Shown: one piece after another, positions 43,234 through 52,622 of the stretch | Layout: the number at the start of each line of letters is the position of its first letter | How positions within the stretch are numbered: position 1 is the stretch's first letter | Source of the DNA: DATAEG01 sp963703085 | GTDB lineage: Bacteria > Actinomycetota > Actinomycetes > Mycobacteriales > Jatrophihabitantaceae | Direction: 5' to 3' | DNA length: 64,000 bases | Assembly: GCA_963703085.1 (NCBI GenBank) | Contig: OY969789.1 | Location: forward strand, 1,116,001 to 1,180,000 | Notes under the pieces: model-generated | The model's database searches: none | Told to the model about the DNA's origin: nothing | The model's input: the letters and a program-made list of their open reading frames with translations, nothing else | Translations under genes and position numbers: made by a program

Positions 43234-45279
43234 TCAGCGCAGGAATGCCGCGGCGACGCCGGCATCGACGGGAATGTGCAGACCGGTGGTGTGCGACAGT
43301 TCGCCGCCGGTCAGCGCGAACACTGCGTTCGCCACGTGCTCGGGCAACACCTCCCGCTTCAGCAACGTGCGCTGCGCGTAGTACGCCCCGAGGTCCTCCT
43401 CTGCGACGCCGTAGACGGCCGCGCGTTGCGCTCCCCAGCCACCCGCGAAGATGCCCGAACCGCGCACCACGCCGTCCGGGTTGATGCCATTGACCCGGAT
43501 GCCGTGCTCACCGAGTTCCGCGGCCAGGAGGCGAACCTGGTGCGCCTGGTCGGCTTTCGTCGCGCCGTAGGCGACGTTGTTCGGTCCGGCAAACACGCCG
43601 TTCTTGCTCGAGATGTACACGATGTCGCCGCCGATGCCCTGCTCGATCATCGCCCGCGCGGCGGCCCGGGAGACCAGGAACGAGCCTTTCGCCATCACGT
43701 CGTGCATCAGGTCCCAGTCCTGCTCGGTGGTGTCCAGCAGGGACTTCGAGATCGACAGCCCGGCGTTGTTCACCACCAGGTCTACCCCGCCGAAAGTCAG
43801 CGCCGCCTGCTCGATCGCAGCCTCCACGGCGGAGGCGTCAGTGACGTCGCAGGTGACCGCGACGGCATGGTCGGCCGAGCCGATCTCGTGAGCGACCGCC
43901 GCCGCGGAGTCCGCCGCGCGGTCGGCCACCACGACACAGGCGCCTTCGGCGGCAAGGCGCAGCGCGATGGCGCGCCCGATCCCTGAGCCGCCCCCGGTGA
44001 CCAAGGCGACCCGGCCGGCCAGCGCCTTCGGCTTGGGTAACCGCTGCAGTTTGGCCTCCTCCAGCGCCCAGTATTCGATACCGAACTTCTCCGACTCCTC
44101 GATGGGCGCATACCGCGACACCGACTCCGCACCGCGCATCACGTTGATGGCGTTGAGGTAGAACTCGCCCGCCACGCGGGCCGTCTGGGCATCTTTGCCA
44201 TAGCTGAACATCCCGATGCCCGGCACCAGCACGATCGCCGGATCGGCCCCGCGGATGGCGGGCGTCTCGGCCGTGGCGTATCGGTCGTAGTACGCCTGGT
44301 ACTCCCGGCGGTACTGCTCGTGCAGCGTGCGCAGCCGCGCGGCGACGTCCTCGAGCGGTGCGCTCGGCGGCAGGTCGAGGACCATGGGCCGCACCTTGGT
44401 ACGCAGGAAATGGTCGGGGCAGGACGTCCCCAGAGCGGCGAGCCGCGGGTGCTCGGCATGCGCAAGGAAGTCCAGCACCACGTCCGCATCGATGAAGTGA
44501 CCGATCTGCCGGCTGTCCGTGCAGACCAGGCCGCGCAGTAGCGGCGCGAGCTGCGCGGCGCGGCGGCGGCGCGCGTCCGCCGGCAGCGGCGCATACCCGT
44601 CGACCGCGGGTCCGAACGGATCCGGACGCCCGTGCTCGGCGAGGAACTGCTCGGCAGTTCGGATGATGTGCAGCGAGTTGCGCTCGCACTCCTCGCTGGT
44701 GGCTCCCCAGGCGGTGATCCCGTGCCCACCGAGCACTGCTCCGATGGCGTGCGGGTTGTTCCGCTGAGCGGACGCGATGTCCAGGCCGAGCTGGAATCCC
44801 GGCCGCCGCCACGGCACCCAGATCACGCTGTCGCCGAAGCACTCCTTCGTCAATGCCTCGCCGTCCGCCGCGGTGGCCAGCGCGATGCCGGAGTCGGGGT
44901 GCAGATGGTCGACGTGTGCGGCCGGCAGCAACCCGTGCATGGCGGTGTCGATGGACGGCGCGGCGCCGGACCGACCGTGCAGGCAGTAGTCGAAAGCAGC
45001 CACCATCTCGTCCTCGCGCTCGACGCCTGGATAGACGTCGGCAAGCGCTCGCAGCCGGTCCAGACGCAGAGTGGCGAGGCCGGCTGCGGTCAGGGTGCCG
45101 AGGTCGCCGCCGGATCCCTTCACCCACAGCAGGTCCACCGGTCGCTGGGTCACCGGATCGATCGCGCTGCCCTTGGCAGAGGTGTTGCCGCCGGCGTAGT
45201 TGGTGTTGCGCGGATCGCCGCCCAGAGAGCGCGAGCGTTCGATGAGACGGCTGACCTCGCTGGCGTCGTCGGTGGGCAC
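43234..45279 (-). CDS. rhaEW: bifunctional rhamnulose-1-phosphate aldolase / L-lactaldehyde dehydrogenase
   Basis: A fused enzyme of about 681 residues. The N-terminal class II aldolase half carries zinc-binding histidines in AAHVDHLHPDS and GGHGITAWG. It splits rhamnulose-1-phosphate to DHAP and L-lactaldehyde. The C-terminal half, from about residue 425, is a short-chain dehydrogenase with TGGGSGIGRA and YGATK, which oxidises L-lactaldehyde. This fusion is known from rhamnose operons of several bacteria (RhaEW, YuxG). The start is a GTG; 45279 has a better GGAGAG spacing than 45288. The gene symbol follows published RhaEW use. Confidence 0.92.
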   Translation of the reverse strand: MPTDDASEVSRLIERSRSLGGDPRNTNYAGGNTSAKGSAIDPVTQRPVDLLWVKGSGGDLGTLTAAGLATLRLDRLRALADVYPGVEREDEMVAAFDYCLHGRSGAAPSIDTAMHGLLPAAHVDHLHPDSGIALATAADGEALTKECFGDSVIWVPWRRPGFQLGLDIASAQRNNPHAIGAVLGGHGITAWGATSEECERNSLHIIRTAEQFLAEHGRPDPFGPAVDGYAPLPADARRRRAAQLAPLLRGLVCTDSRQIGHFIDADVVLDFLAHAEHPRLAALGTSCPDHFLRTKVRPMVLDLPPSAPLEDVAARLRTLHEQYRREYQAYYDRYATAETPAIRGADPAIVLVPGIGMFSYGKDAQTARVAGEFYLNAINVMRGAESVSRYAPIEESEKFGIEYWALEEAKLQRLPKPKALAGRVALVTGGGSGIGRAIALRLAAEGACVVVADRAADSAAAVAHEIGSADHAVAVTCDVTDASAVEAAIEQAALTFGGVDLVVNNAGLSISKSLLDTTEQDWDLMHDVMAKGSFLVSRAAARAMIEQGIGGDIVYISSKNGVFAGPNNVAYGATKADQAHQVRLLAAELGEHGIRVNGINPDGVVRGSGIFAGGWGAQRAAVYGVAEEDLGAYYAQRTLLKREVLPEHVANAVFALTGGELSHTTGLHIPVDAGVAAAFLR

Positions 45280-45395
45280 GGTGGGCACTCTCCGTTCACT
45301 CTGTGCGGGCCGCGGCCACCTGAACGAGTCAGGCGACCCGGGCACGCATCGTTAGGTCTTCGGGAAGGCGTGCAGCCTTCGAGCACCTGTGGCGG

Positions 45396-46562
45396 TCAGG
45401 CTCCCCAGCCCGCCTGTTCGCCACCGACGCGCTCTGCGACGATCCGCTCGCGATAGCCCGAGCGGGCAAATGCCGCCATCGGATCTGGATCCAGCCCAGC
45501 GGCCGCGCGCAGGTCGGCAATCACAGACCGGACGTCGGTGTTGTAGGCGTCCATCAACACCGCGTTCGCGGCCAGGACGTCGCCGGAGTTCTGCGCCGTC
45601 GCTAGCGCATCGCTGTCGACCAGTGCCGCCTTCGCCAGCGCCTCCTGGATGTTCATCACCGAACGGATCTGGCCCGGGATCTTCGGTTCGATGTTGTGGC
45701 ACTGGTCGAGCATGAAGGTGATTCCGGCGGCATCGCTGAGGCCGTCCCCGTCCAGCACCTCGAACAGGATGCGGAAAAGCTGGAACGGGTCGGCGGCCCC
45801 GACCATCAGGTCGTCGTCGGCATAGAAACGGGAGTTGAAGTCGAACGCCCCGAGCTTCCCGGCGCGCAGGAGGAAGGCGACGATGAATTCGATGTTCGTG
45901 CCCGGTGCGTGGTGGCCGGTGTCGACGCAGACCTTGGCCCGCTCGCCCAGCTGCAGGCAATGCGCGAACGAGGTTCCCCAGTCCGGGACGTCGGTCATGT
46001 AGAAGGCCGGTTCGAAGAATTTGTATTCCAGGATGAGGCGTTGGTCGTCAGCCAACCGCTCGTAGACCGTCTGCAGCGCCTCGGCGAGCCGGTTCTGCCG
46101 CGCTCGCAGGTTGTCCTGGCCCGGATAGTTGGTCCCGTCGGCGAGCCAGATCTTCAAGTCGTGCGATCCGGTGATGTCCATGACGTCGATGCAGTCGAGC
46201 AGATGGCCTACGGCCTTCTTGCGGACCGTCGCGTCCGGATTGGTGACGCTGCCGAGCATGAAGTCGTTGTCCTGGAACACGTTGGCGTTGATGGTGCCCA
46301 GCCGCACGCCGCGATCCGCCGCGTGCGCCGCCAGCTCGGCGTAGTCATCGACTCGGTCCCACGGGATGTGCAGTGCCACGGACGGCGCACCGCCGGTGAA
46401 GCGATGCACCTGGGCCGCATCGTCGATCTTCTCGAATGGATTGCGCGGGACGCCGGCCTGGGGGAACACCTTGAACCGGGTGCCGGAATTGCCGAAGGCC
46501 CAGGACGGCAGCTCGACAGCGAGCGCTTCCAGACTCGCTGCAACCTTCTCCTCCGCTGTCAT
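45396..46562 (-). CDS. rhaI: L-rhamnose isomerase (RhaI type)
   Basis: Converts L-rhamnose to L-rhamnulose. The 388-residue TIM-barrel product has the metal sites in ILEYKFFEP, VCVDTGHHAPGTN and FDFNSRFYADDDL, and matches the RhaI family (as in Pseudomonas stutzeri) rather than E. coli RhaA. Second gene of the rhamnose operon, after the mutarotase and before the aldolase (116 bp gap). Confidence 0.93.
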   Translation of the reverse strand: MTAEEKVAASLEALAVELPSWAFGNSGTRFKVFPQAGVPRNPFEKIDDAAQVHRFTGGAPSVALHIPWDRVDDYAELAAHAADRGVRLGTINANVFQDNDFMLGSVTNPDATVRKKAVGHLLDCIDVMDITGSHDLKIWLADGTNYPGQDNLRARQNRLAEALQTVYERLADDQRLILEYKFFEPAFYMTDVPDWGTSFAHCLQLGERAKVCVDTGHHAPGTNIEFIVAFLLRAGKLGAFDFNSRFYADDDLMVGAADPFQLFRILFEVLDGDGLSDAAGITFMLDQCHNIEPKIPGQIRSVMNIQEALAKAALVDSDALATAQNSGDVLAANAVLMDAYNTDVRSVIADLRAAAGLDPDPMAAFARSGYRERIVAERVGGEQAGWGA

Positions 46563-46620
46563 GTCATCCGCTCTCTACGTAGGCCGTCCGTACCAGGATG
46601 TGCTCGGTGCCAGTCCCGAC

Positions 46621-46941
46621 TCATGGCAGGTGAAAGATCTCCGCCAGTGGCTGCATGTTCTCATCCGGCGCCCCGTCGAGATCGGCGAAGAGCACCTTCA
46701 TCTCTGCCTGCCACCGATCGTTCACCTCGCGAGCTGCCATCTCCGCCTGGGCACGGCCGAAGTCATCGCATTCCAGATATCCGACCAGCGTCCCGTCGCC
46801 GCCGAGAAAGAGTGAGTAGTTGCGCCACCCGGACTCGGTCAGGGCCTGCCGCATCTCCGGCCACACAGCCGCGTGCCGAGCTCGGTACTCCTCGATCCGA
46901 TCGGCGCGAATCGAGAGTGTGAAACAGACGCGCTGCGTCAT
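46621..46941 (-). CDS. rhaM: L-rhamnose mutarotase
   Basis: Interconverts alpha and beta anomers of rhamnose so the isomerase receives the right form. The 106-residue dimeric ferredoxin-like protein shows the conserved core EEYRARHAAVWPEM with its catalytic His, followed by GWRNYSLFLGGDGTLVGYLE. First gene of the operon; a LacI-type operator lies 36 bp before the start codon. Confidence 0.95.
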   Translation of the reverse strand: MTQRVCFTLSIRADRIEEYRARHAAVWPEMRQALTESGWRNYSLFLGGDGTLVGYLECDDFGRAQAEMAAREVNDRWQAEMKVLFADLDGAPDENMQPLAEIFHLP

Positions 46942-46977
46942 GGCGCCCTCGACTTCAGGTTGTAACGAGCAAATATA

Positions 46978-46989
46978 TGAATCGTTTCA
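46978..46989. promoter_or_regulatory. LacI-family operator O1 (rhaM promoter)
   Basis: TGAATCGTTTCA, flanked by A/A to give ATGAATCGTTTCAA; an imperfect palindrome around a central CG, as in most LacI-family sites. It lies 36 bp upstream of rhaM in the divergent rhaM/lacI region. Confidence 0.85.
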
Positions 46990-47064
46990 ATAGACCAGCC
47001 GAACGTAGGTCAGCATGATGTTGTGTGTCAAGATCCAGGCCTGCCTTCAATTCCGCTGACCTTA

Positions 47065-47078
47065 TTGATACGGTTCAA
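47065..47078. promoter_or_regulatory. LacI-family operator O2 (lacI promoter)
   Basis: TTGATACGGTTCAA, same central CG and TTGA/TCAA ends as the other five sites. It lies 45 bp before the regulator start, so autoregulation is likely. Confidence 0.8.
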
Positions 47079-47123
47079 TCCCTTGCTTCCGGGCACCGCA
47101 CCGATCCGACGACAGGACCGCAG

Positions 47124-48173
47124 ATGGAACTTCCGGTCAGCATCCGCGACGTTGCTACCCGCGCCGGGGTCGCGGTGGGAACCGTATCCAATGTGCTGAA
47201 CCGCCCACAGATCGTTGCCGAAGCCACTCGCGAGCGTGTGTTCCGAGCGATCGACGAGCTGGGCTTCGTCCGGAACGAGTCGGCTCGCCAGCTCAAAGCG
47301 GGCGCGAGCCGGACCGTCGGCCTGGTGGTACTCGATGTGGCCAACCCGTTCTTCACCGACGTCGCCCGCGGCGTCGAGGATGCCGCGAATGCCGCCGACC
47401 TTGCGGTGATCCTGTGCAACACCGATGGTGACAAGGCCAAGGAGGCGCGCTACCTCGACCTGCTCGACGAGCAACGAGTCCGTGGCCTGCTGATCACACC
47501 GGTCAGCGTCCGCAACGATCGCCTCCAGCGCATCCGGGCCCGCGGAACGGCCGTCGTATTGCTCGACCAGCCCAGTCGAGTCCGCGACCAGTGCTCGGTC
47601 GCCGTCGACGACGTATTGGGTGGCGAGCTGGCCACCGGCCATCTCATCGACCGCGGACATCGCCGGATCGCCTTCGTCGGCGGCCCGGAGGGCATCCGTC
47701 AGGTCCGCGACCGACACGACGGCGCAGTGCGAGCGCTACAGAATGCGCCGGGCGGGAAGCGTGGCCGCAAACTGCAGCGACTCACCCGGGCCGGCCTGTC
47801 CAGTGCGGAGGGTCGTCAGGCCGGCGCAGAAATCGCAGCGATGCCGGCCAAGACCCGGCCGACCGGGGTGTTCTGCGCCAACGACCTGCTGGCGCTGGGT
47901 GTCTTGGCGGAGGTGTTGCAGCGCGGCCTGCGGGTACCCGAGGATCTGGCCATCGTCGGTTACGACGACATCGAGTTCGCCAGTTCCACGCACATCCCGC
48001 TGAGCTCGGTGCGCCAGCCGAGGCACGAACTCGGTGTCCGCGCAGCCGAACTGCTCGTCGATGAGATCAGCAACCTCGACCACAAGCACGAACATCTGCT
48101 GTTCAAACCCGAGCTGGTGATCCGTGCGTCCAGTGGCGGTGCCCTGGTCGCCGTGGAGGACCCAGCGATGTAA
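47124..48173 (+). CDS. LacI-family regulator of the rhamnose/rhamnogalacturonan locus
   Basis: A 349-residue LacI/GalR regulator. The HTH (SIRDVATRAGVAVGTVSNVLNRP) and hinge helix (ESARQLKAGAS) are followed by a periplasmic-binding-protein-like sensor domain (TVGLVVLDVANPFFTDVARGVE; PTGVFCANDLLALGVLAEVLQ). ATG 47124 with ACAGGA upstream was chosen since the HTH begins directly after it. It is divergent from rhaM, and five other sites like its own operator occur in the locus. Likely inducer is rhamnose, rhamnulose or an RG-I oligomer. The rest of its target list is an inference from the operators. Confidence 0.9.
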   Translation: MELPVSIRDVATRAGVAVGTVSNVLNRPQIVAEATRERVFRAIDELGFVRNESARQLKAGASRTVGLVVLDVANPFFTDVARGVEDAANAADLAVILCNTDGDKAKEARYLDLLDEQRVRGLLITPVSVRNDRLQRIRARGTAVVLLDQPSRVRDQCSVAVDDVLGGELATGHLIDRGHRRIAFVGGPEGIRQVRDRHDGAVRALQNAPGGKRGRKLQRLTRAGLSSAEGRQAGAEIAAMPAKTRPTGVFCANDLLALGVLAEVLQRGLRVPEDLAIVGYDDIEFASSTHIPLSSVRQPRHELGVRAAELLVDEISNLDHKHEHLLFKPELVIRASSGGALVAVEDPAM

Positions 48174-48292
48174 CGACGCCGGCGCCGCTGCGCTGTTTCG
48201 CCGGCGATCCGCAGGCATCACGTCAGTTCACTGCACCTGCACGCGCTCATATCGAGGCACCGAGGCCCCGTCACAGTCAAGGGAGAGTCGAC

Positions 48293-49441
48293 ATGGCCGA
48301 CAGGCTCGGCATCGTCATCAACGGTGTCACCGGCAGGATGGGATACCGCCAACACCTGGTGCGGTCATTACTCGCCATCCGGGACGAGGGCGGGGCCACC
48401 CTGGCCGACGGATCACGCGTACAGATCGAGCCGATTCTGCTCGGTCGAAACGCCGAGAAGCTTGCCGAGCTGGCCCACCGGCACGATGTCGAACGCTGGA
48501 CGACCGACCTGGACGAAGCGTTGGCGTTCGACGGGGTGAACATCTACTTCGATTCGCAGGTGACGTCCGCGCGGGTGCCCGCCATCCTGCGAGCCATCGA
48601 GGCCGGCAAGCACATCTACACGGAGAAGCCGATCGCCGACACCCTGGCAGACGCACTGAAGCTCAGCCGGGCGGCAGCTGCAGCCGGTGTGAAGAACGGC
48701 GTGGTGCACGACAAGCTCTACCTCCCGGGCCTGCGCAAGCTCCGCCGCCTGATCGACAGCGGGTTCTTCGGCCGGATCCTCGCGATCCGCGGGGAGTTCG
48801 GTTACTGGGTGTTCGAGGGTGACTGGCAGCCGGCCCAACGGCCGAGTTGGAACTACCGCGCCGAGGACGGCGGCGGCATCGTCCTCGACATGTTCTGTCA
48901 CTGGAACTACGTGCTGGAAAACCTGTTCGGCCGGGTGCAGTCGGTGACGGCCCGGACGGCCACGCACATCCCGGTCCGCTACGACGAGCAGGGCAACCGC
49001 TACGACGCGACCGCCGACGATGCTGCCTACGGCATCTTCGACCTCCCCGGCAACGTCATCGCCCAGATCAACTCGTCGTGGGCGGTGCGGGTCGATCGGG
49101 ACGAGCTCGTCGAATTCCAGGTCGACGGGACGGAGGGCAGCGCCGTTGCCGGCCTGTGGGGTTGCCGAGTCCAGCCCAGGTCGGCCACGCCGAAGGCCGT
49201 GTGGAATCCGGACGTGCCGGAAGCGCACGCGTTCCGCGACGACTGGCTGCGCGTACCGGACAACGCCACATTCGACAACGGCTTCAAGGTGCAGTGGGAG
49301 CAGTTCATCCGCCACGTCGTGGCAGACGAGCCTCACCCGTACGACTTCCTGGCCGGCGCACGCGGGCTGCAACTTGCCGAGGCCGGCCTGCGCTCCTCTG
49401 CGGAGGGCCGCAGGATCGAGCTGGACGAGCTGCAGCCGTGA
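48293..49441 (+). CDS. Gfo/Idh/MocA oxidoreductase (first gene of a metabolic trio)
   Basis: A 382-residue NAD(P)-dependent sugar dehydrogenase family member. The Rossmann domain starts INGVTGRMGYRQHL, with AGKHIYTEKPIADT carrying the Glu-Lys-Pro of the family and a catalytic histidine region at DMFCHWNYVLENLF. The N-terminus (GVTGRMG) is reminiscent of dihydrodipicolinate reductase. It overlaps the DUF993 gene start. Position after the LacI gene and before DUF993 suggests it works on a sugar derived from RG-I, but the substrate is unknown. Confidence 0.85.
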   Translation: MADRLGIVINGVTGRMGYRQHLVRSLLAIRDEGGATLADGSRVQIEPILLGRNAEKLAELAHRHDVERWTTDLDEALAFDGVNIYFDSQVTSARVPAILRAIEAGKHIYTEKPIADTLADALKLSRAAAAAGVKNGVVHDKLYLPGLRKLRRLIDSGFFGRILAIRGEFGYWVFEGDWQPAQRPSWNYRAEDGGGIVLDMFCHWNYVLENLFGRVQSVTARTATHIPVRYDEQGNRYDATADDAAYGIFDLPGNVIAQINSSWAVRVDRDELVEFQVDGTEGSAVAGLWGCRVQPRSATPKAVWNPDVPEAHAFRDDWLRVPDNATFDNGFKVQWEQFIRHVVADEPHPYDFLAGARGLQLAEAGLRSSAEGRRIELDELQP

Positions 49442-50601
49442 GCAGCACTGTTTGGCTCCCCACCGCTGACGGCGGCTTCGAGGCGTGGCAACCGTCCGAA
49501 CCACGCGCCTGGCAACGGCCGGCCAAGCCGTTGCGCAGCCGGATCGCCTATGCCGCAGCGCACGTGGTGGCCGACGCGCGAGGCGAGAACTATCCGACCG
49601 CACCGGCCGCGGTGGACTGGGACGCCACGCTCGGCTTCCGCGCTCATCTGTGGTCGTGGGGGCTGGGCGTTGCCGAGGCGATGGACACCGCGCAGCGAGG
49701 CATGGGCCTGGACTGGCCGGCGGCCCAGCAACTCATCCGGCGCAGCGCGGCGCTGGCGGCCGAATCCGGTGGGCGTATCGCGGCCGGTGCTGGCACCGAT
49801 CATGCGCCGGCTGAGCTGGCTGATCTCGCCGGCATCATCGGCGCGTACACCGAACAGTGCGCTGTGGTGCAGGAGTCCGGCGCGCGGGTGATCCTCATGG
49901 CGAGCCGGCAACTGGCTCGCGCGGCGCGGCATTCCGATGACTATTTGTACGTCTACAGCACTCTGTTGGATCAGGCGCGCGAACCGGTCATCCTGCACTG
50001 GCTGGGCGAAGCATTCGATCCAGAGCTGCGCGGTTACTGGGGCAGCACAGACATCGGGCGGGCCACCGCCACGTTCATCGAGCTCGTCAATGCACACGCC
50101 GAGAAGGTCGACGGCGTGAAGGTCTCATTGCTCGATGCTGAGCACGAGGTCCGGTTGCGCCGGGCACTGCCCGCGGCCGTCCGGCTCTACACCGGCGACG
50201 ACTTCAACTACCCGGAACTCATCCGCGGTGACGAACAGGGGCACAGCGACGCCCTGCTCGGAGCGTTCGCACCCATCGCGCCCGCCGCGTCTGCCGCATT
50301 GCAGGCGCTCGACCGCGGCGACCTTGCCGGCTACGACGCAGCGTTGCTGCCCACACTTGCCCTGTCGCGCCACCTGTTCGCCGCACCGACGTACTTCTAC
50401 AAGACGGGCATCGCCTTCCTGGCTTGGCTCTGCGGACATCAACCCGGGTTCACGATGATTGCCGGTCTGCAGAGCGGGCGCAGCGTGCTGCATCTGGTCG
50501 AGGCGTTCCGGCTGGCCGACCGCGCCGGTGTGCTGCCCGATCCCGACCTGGCGGCACGGCGCATCGAGAGCTTCCTCGCGGTCTGCGGGGTGACCCGGTG
50601 A
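49438..50601 (+). CDS. DUF993 dihydrodipicolinate-synthase-like aldolase
   Basis: A 387-residue protein of DUF993, a distant branch of the Schiff-base class I aldolase superfamily. The candidate Schiff-base lysine is Lys228 in VDGVKVSLLDAEHE, with LHWLGEAFDP and YTGDDFNYPELI near the C-terminal rim of the barrel. The GTG start overlaps the stop of the dehydrogenase and its own stop is overlapped by the next gene, so the three are translated as a unit. The natural substrate of DUF993 is, to my knowledge, not established; a 2-keto-3-deoxy sugar is a plausible guess. Confidence 0.82.
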   Translation: MSSTVWLPTADGGFEAWQPSEPRAWQRPAKPLRSRIAYAAAHVVADARGENYPTAPAAVDWDATLGFRAHLWSWGLGVAEAMDTAQRGMGLDWPAAQQLIRRSAALAAESGGRIAAGAGTDHAPAELADLAGIIGAYTEQCAVVQESGARVILMASRQLARAARHSDDYLYVYSTLLDQAREPVILHWLGEAFDPELRGYWGSTDIGRATATFIELVNAHAEKVDGVKVSLLDAEHEVRLRRALPAAVRLYTGDDFNYPELIRGDEQGHSDALLGAFAPIAPAASAALQALDRGDLAGYDAALLPTLALSRHLFAAPTYFYKTGIAFLAWLCGHQPGFTMIAGLQSGRSVLHLVEAFRLADRAGVLPDPDLAARRIESFLAVCGVTR

Positions 50602-51458
50602 GCGCAGCCGACCTCGACACGTGGCCCGGCCCGGGAGCCCTGTCGTTGAACCAGAAGACCACCGACCGATGGTCGATCGCCGAGGCAGTTGCCGGATGCG
50701 TGCGGGCCGGCATCGAGTCCGTCGGGCTATGGCGGGAATCGGTCGCGGAGACGGGACTGCAGCGCACCGCAGCACTGGTCCGTTCCGCAGACTTGCGGGT
50801 CTCGTCCCTGTGTCGAGGCGGTTTCCTCACCGCAGCCGACGAGACTGGCCGCCGTGCTGCGTTGGCCGACAACCGCCGGGCCATCGATGAAGCGGCAGCA
50901 CTCAATGCCGGCTGTCTGGTGTTGGTGGTCGGCGGCCTGCCGCCGGGATCGAAGGACCTTCCCGCAGCGCGCGCCCGGGTTGTCGAGGCGATCGGCGAGC
51001 TCGCCGGATACGCCGGCGACGCCGGGGTGCAGTTGGCATTGGAACCGTTGCACCCGATGTTCTGCGCCGACCGGGCGGTGCTCTCGACCCTGGGCCAGGC
51101 GCTCGACATCGCCGAGCACTTCCCCAGCAACGAGGTGGGGGTCGTCGTCGACACCTACCACGTGTGGTGGGACCCGGACGTCTGGAACGAGATCGACCGT
51201 GCCACCGGCCGGATCGCCAGCTTTCAGGTCTGCGACTGGCTGACGCCGTTACCCTCCGACGTCCTGCTGGGTCGCGGGATGATGGGAGCGGGTCACATCC
51301 AGTTCCGGCCGTTCGTCGAGGCGGTGCGTTCCGCCGGTTACCGCGGCGACATCGAGGTCGAGATCTTCAACGCCGATGTCTGGGCCAGCGACCCCGACTC
51401 GGTGGTCACGACCATGAAGGCGAGCTTCGCCAGCGAGGTTCTGGGCAGCAGGTCTTGA
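50598..51458 (+). CDS. sugar phosphate isomerase/epimerase (AP endonuclease 2 TIM barrel)
   Basis: A 286-residue TIM barrel of the xylose isomerase-like family. Probable metal ligands are the glutamate in ALEPLHPMF, the Asp/His in VVDTYHVWWDPD and the glutamate in IEVEIFNAD. Members isomerise or epimerise keto-sugars and 3-keto-sugar derivatives, or dehydrate inositols. GTG 50598 overlaps the DUF993 stop. Completes the trio with the oxidoreductase; the shared pathway is unknown. Confidence 0.85.
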   Translation: MSAADLDTWPGPGALSLNQKTTDRWSIAEAVAGCVRAGIESVGLWRESVAETGLQRTAALVRSADLRVSSLCRGGFLTAADETGRRAALADNRRAIDEAAALNAGCLVLVVGGLPPGSKDLPAARARVVEAIGELAGYAGDAGVQLALEPLHPMFCADRAVLSTLGQALDIAEHFPSNEVGVVVDTYHVWWDPDVWNEIDRATGRIASFQVCDWLTPLPSDVLLGRGMMGAGHIQFRPFVEAVRSAGYRGDIEVEIFNADVWASDPDSVVTTMKASFASEVLGSRS

Positions 51459-51488
51459 CGTGAGTCCGGCAGGCACGCAGACTACGAC

Positions 51489-51500
51489 TGAACCGTTTCA
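51489..51500. promoter_or_regulatory. LacI-family operator O3 (permease promoter)
   Basis: TGAACCGTTTCA, followed by A to extend the palindrome. It lies 165 bp before the first ABC permease, in a 207-bp gap (51459-51665) with no other recognisable element. The sequence of the site itself is identical to O5. Confidence 0.85.
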
Positions 51501-51665
51501 ACTCCGCAGCTGGTTCGCCCAGCTGGCTCGCCCAGCCGGTTTGTCCGGCTGCATCTCGTCCACGGCCCCAGTCATGAGTTCTGCGCCGGCCGCTCGAGCC
51601 GGTCTCGCGGTACCGACCACCGGCACCGGCGCCGCATCCGGACCGCCCGCGCAAGGGAGGAATTG

Positions 51666-52622
51666 ATGGCAACCACGATCGCGCTCGGGGACGAGCGGCG
51701 GCTCTCCGAGCCTGACCCGGTCGTCGCGCCGCGAAAGGGGCGCGGCTCCGGCGTCGCGGGCTACGTGTTCCTCTTGCCGTGGTTCGCCGGGCTGGCGATC
51801 TTCACCATTGGCCCGATGGTCTACTCGCTGTACCTGTCCTTCACCGACTACAACTTGTTGCAGTCGCCGCACTGGATCGGTCTGCACAACTACCGGCAGA
51901 TGTTCACCAACGACCCGCGGTATTTCCATTCCGTCCGGGTAACGGTGGACTACGTCGTCCTGTCGGTGCCGATCAAATTGCTGCTGGCGTTGGGTGTGGC
52001 CCTGCTGTTGAACCGGCCGCGCCGCGGGATCGGCGCCTACCGCTCGCTGTTCTACCTGCCGTCACTGCTCGGTACCAGCGTGGCCGTGGCGCTGGTGTGG
52101 CGTTCCCTGTTCACCCAGAACGGGTCGGTGAACACCGTGCTCAGCGCGGTGGGGATCCACGGCAAGGACTGGATCAACAGCCCGACGTGGTCGCTGGGCA
52201 CGATCGTGTTGCTGGCCTGTTGGCAGTTCGGTGCACCGATGGTCATCTTCCTGGCCGGGTTGAAGCAGATCCCCGCCGAGCTGTACGACGCGGCCGCTGT
52301 CGACGGAGCGGGTCGCTGGGCCCGGTTCCGCCAGATCACCCTGCCGATGCTCTCCCCGGTGATCTTCTTCAACGTGCTGCTGGAGATGATCAACGCGTTC
52401 CAGGCCTTCACGCCGGCCTACATCATCAGCGGCGGCCACGGTGGCCCGGCAGACTCCACGCTCTTCTACACGCTGTACCTCTACGAGCGAGGCTTCAGCG
52501 ACTTCGAATTCGGCTACGCCTCGGCGATGGCCTGGGTGCTGCTCGCAACGGTGGGAATCATAACGGTGATCCTCTTCCGGCTGTCCCGATCCCTGGTCTT
52601 CTACGCGGGTGAGGAGTCGTGA
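51666..52622 (+). CDS. ABC sugar transporter permease, MalF/YesP type
   Basis: A CUT1-family inner-membrane permease of 318 residues with about six helices. The EAA loop LYDAAAVDGAGRWARFRQITLPML contacts the ATPase. It likely imports a di- or oligosaccharide, here presumably RG-I fragments. The ATG follows AAGGGAGGAATTG. No solute-binding protein or ATP-binding subunit is nearby, so these must be encoded elsewhere or shared. Overlaps the second permease. Confidence 0.9.
   Translation: MATTIALGDERRLSEPDPVVAPRKGRGSGVAGYVFLLPWFAGLAIFTIGPMVYSLYLSFTDYNLLQSPHWIGLHNYRQMFTNDPRYFHSVRVTVDYVVLSVPIKLLLALGVALLLNRPRRGIGAYRSLFYLPSLLGTSVAVALVWRSLFTQNGSVNTVLSAVGIHGKDWINSPTWSLGTIVLLACWQFGAPMVIFLAGLKQIPAELYDAAAVDGAGRWARFRQITLPMLSPVIFFNVLLEMINAFQAFTPAYIISGGHGGPADSTLFYTLYLYERGFSDFEFGYASAMAWVLLATVGIITVILFRLSRSLVFYAGEES

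Noticed and set aside
51460..51666. A 68-codon frame before the ABC permeases
   Set aside because: It overlaps operator O3, has no ribosome site or domain, and reads as random Ala/Pro/Ser sequence.
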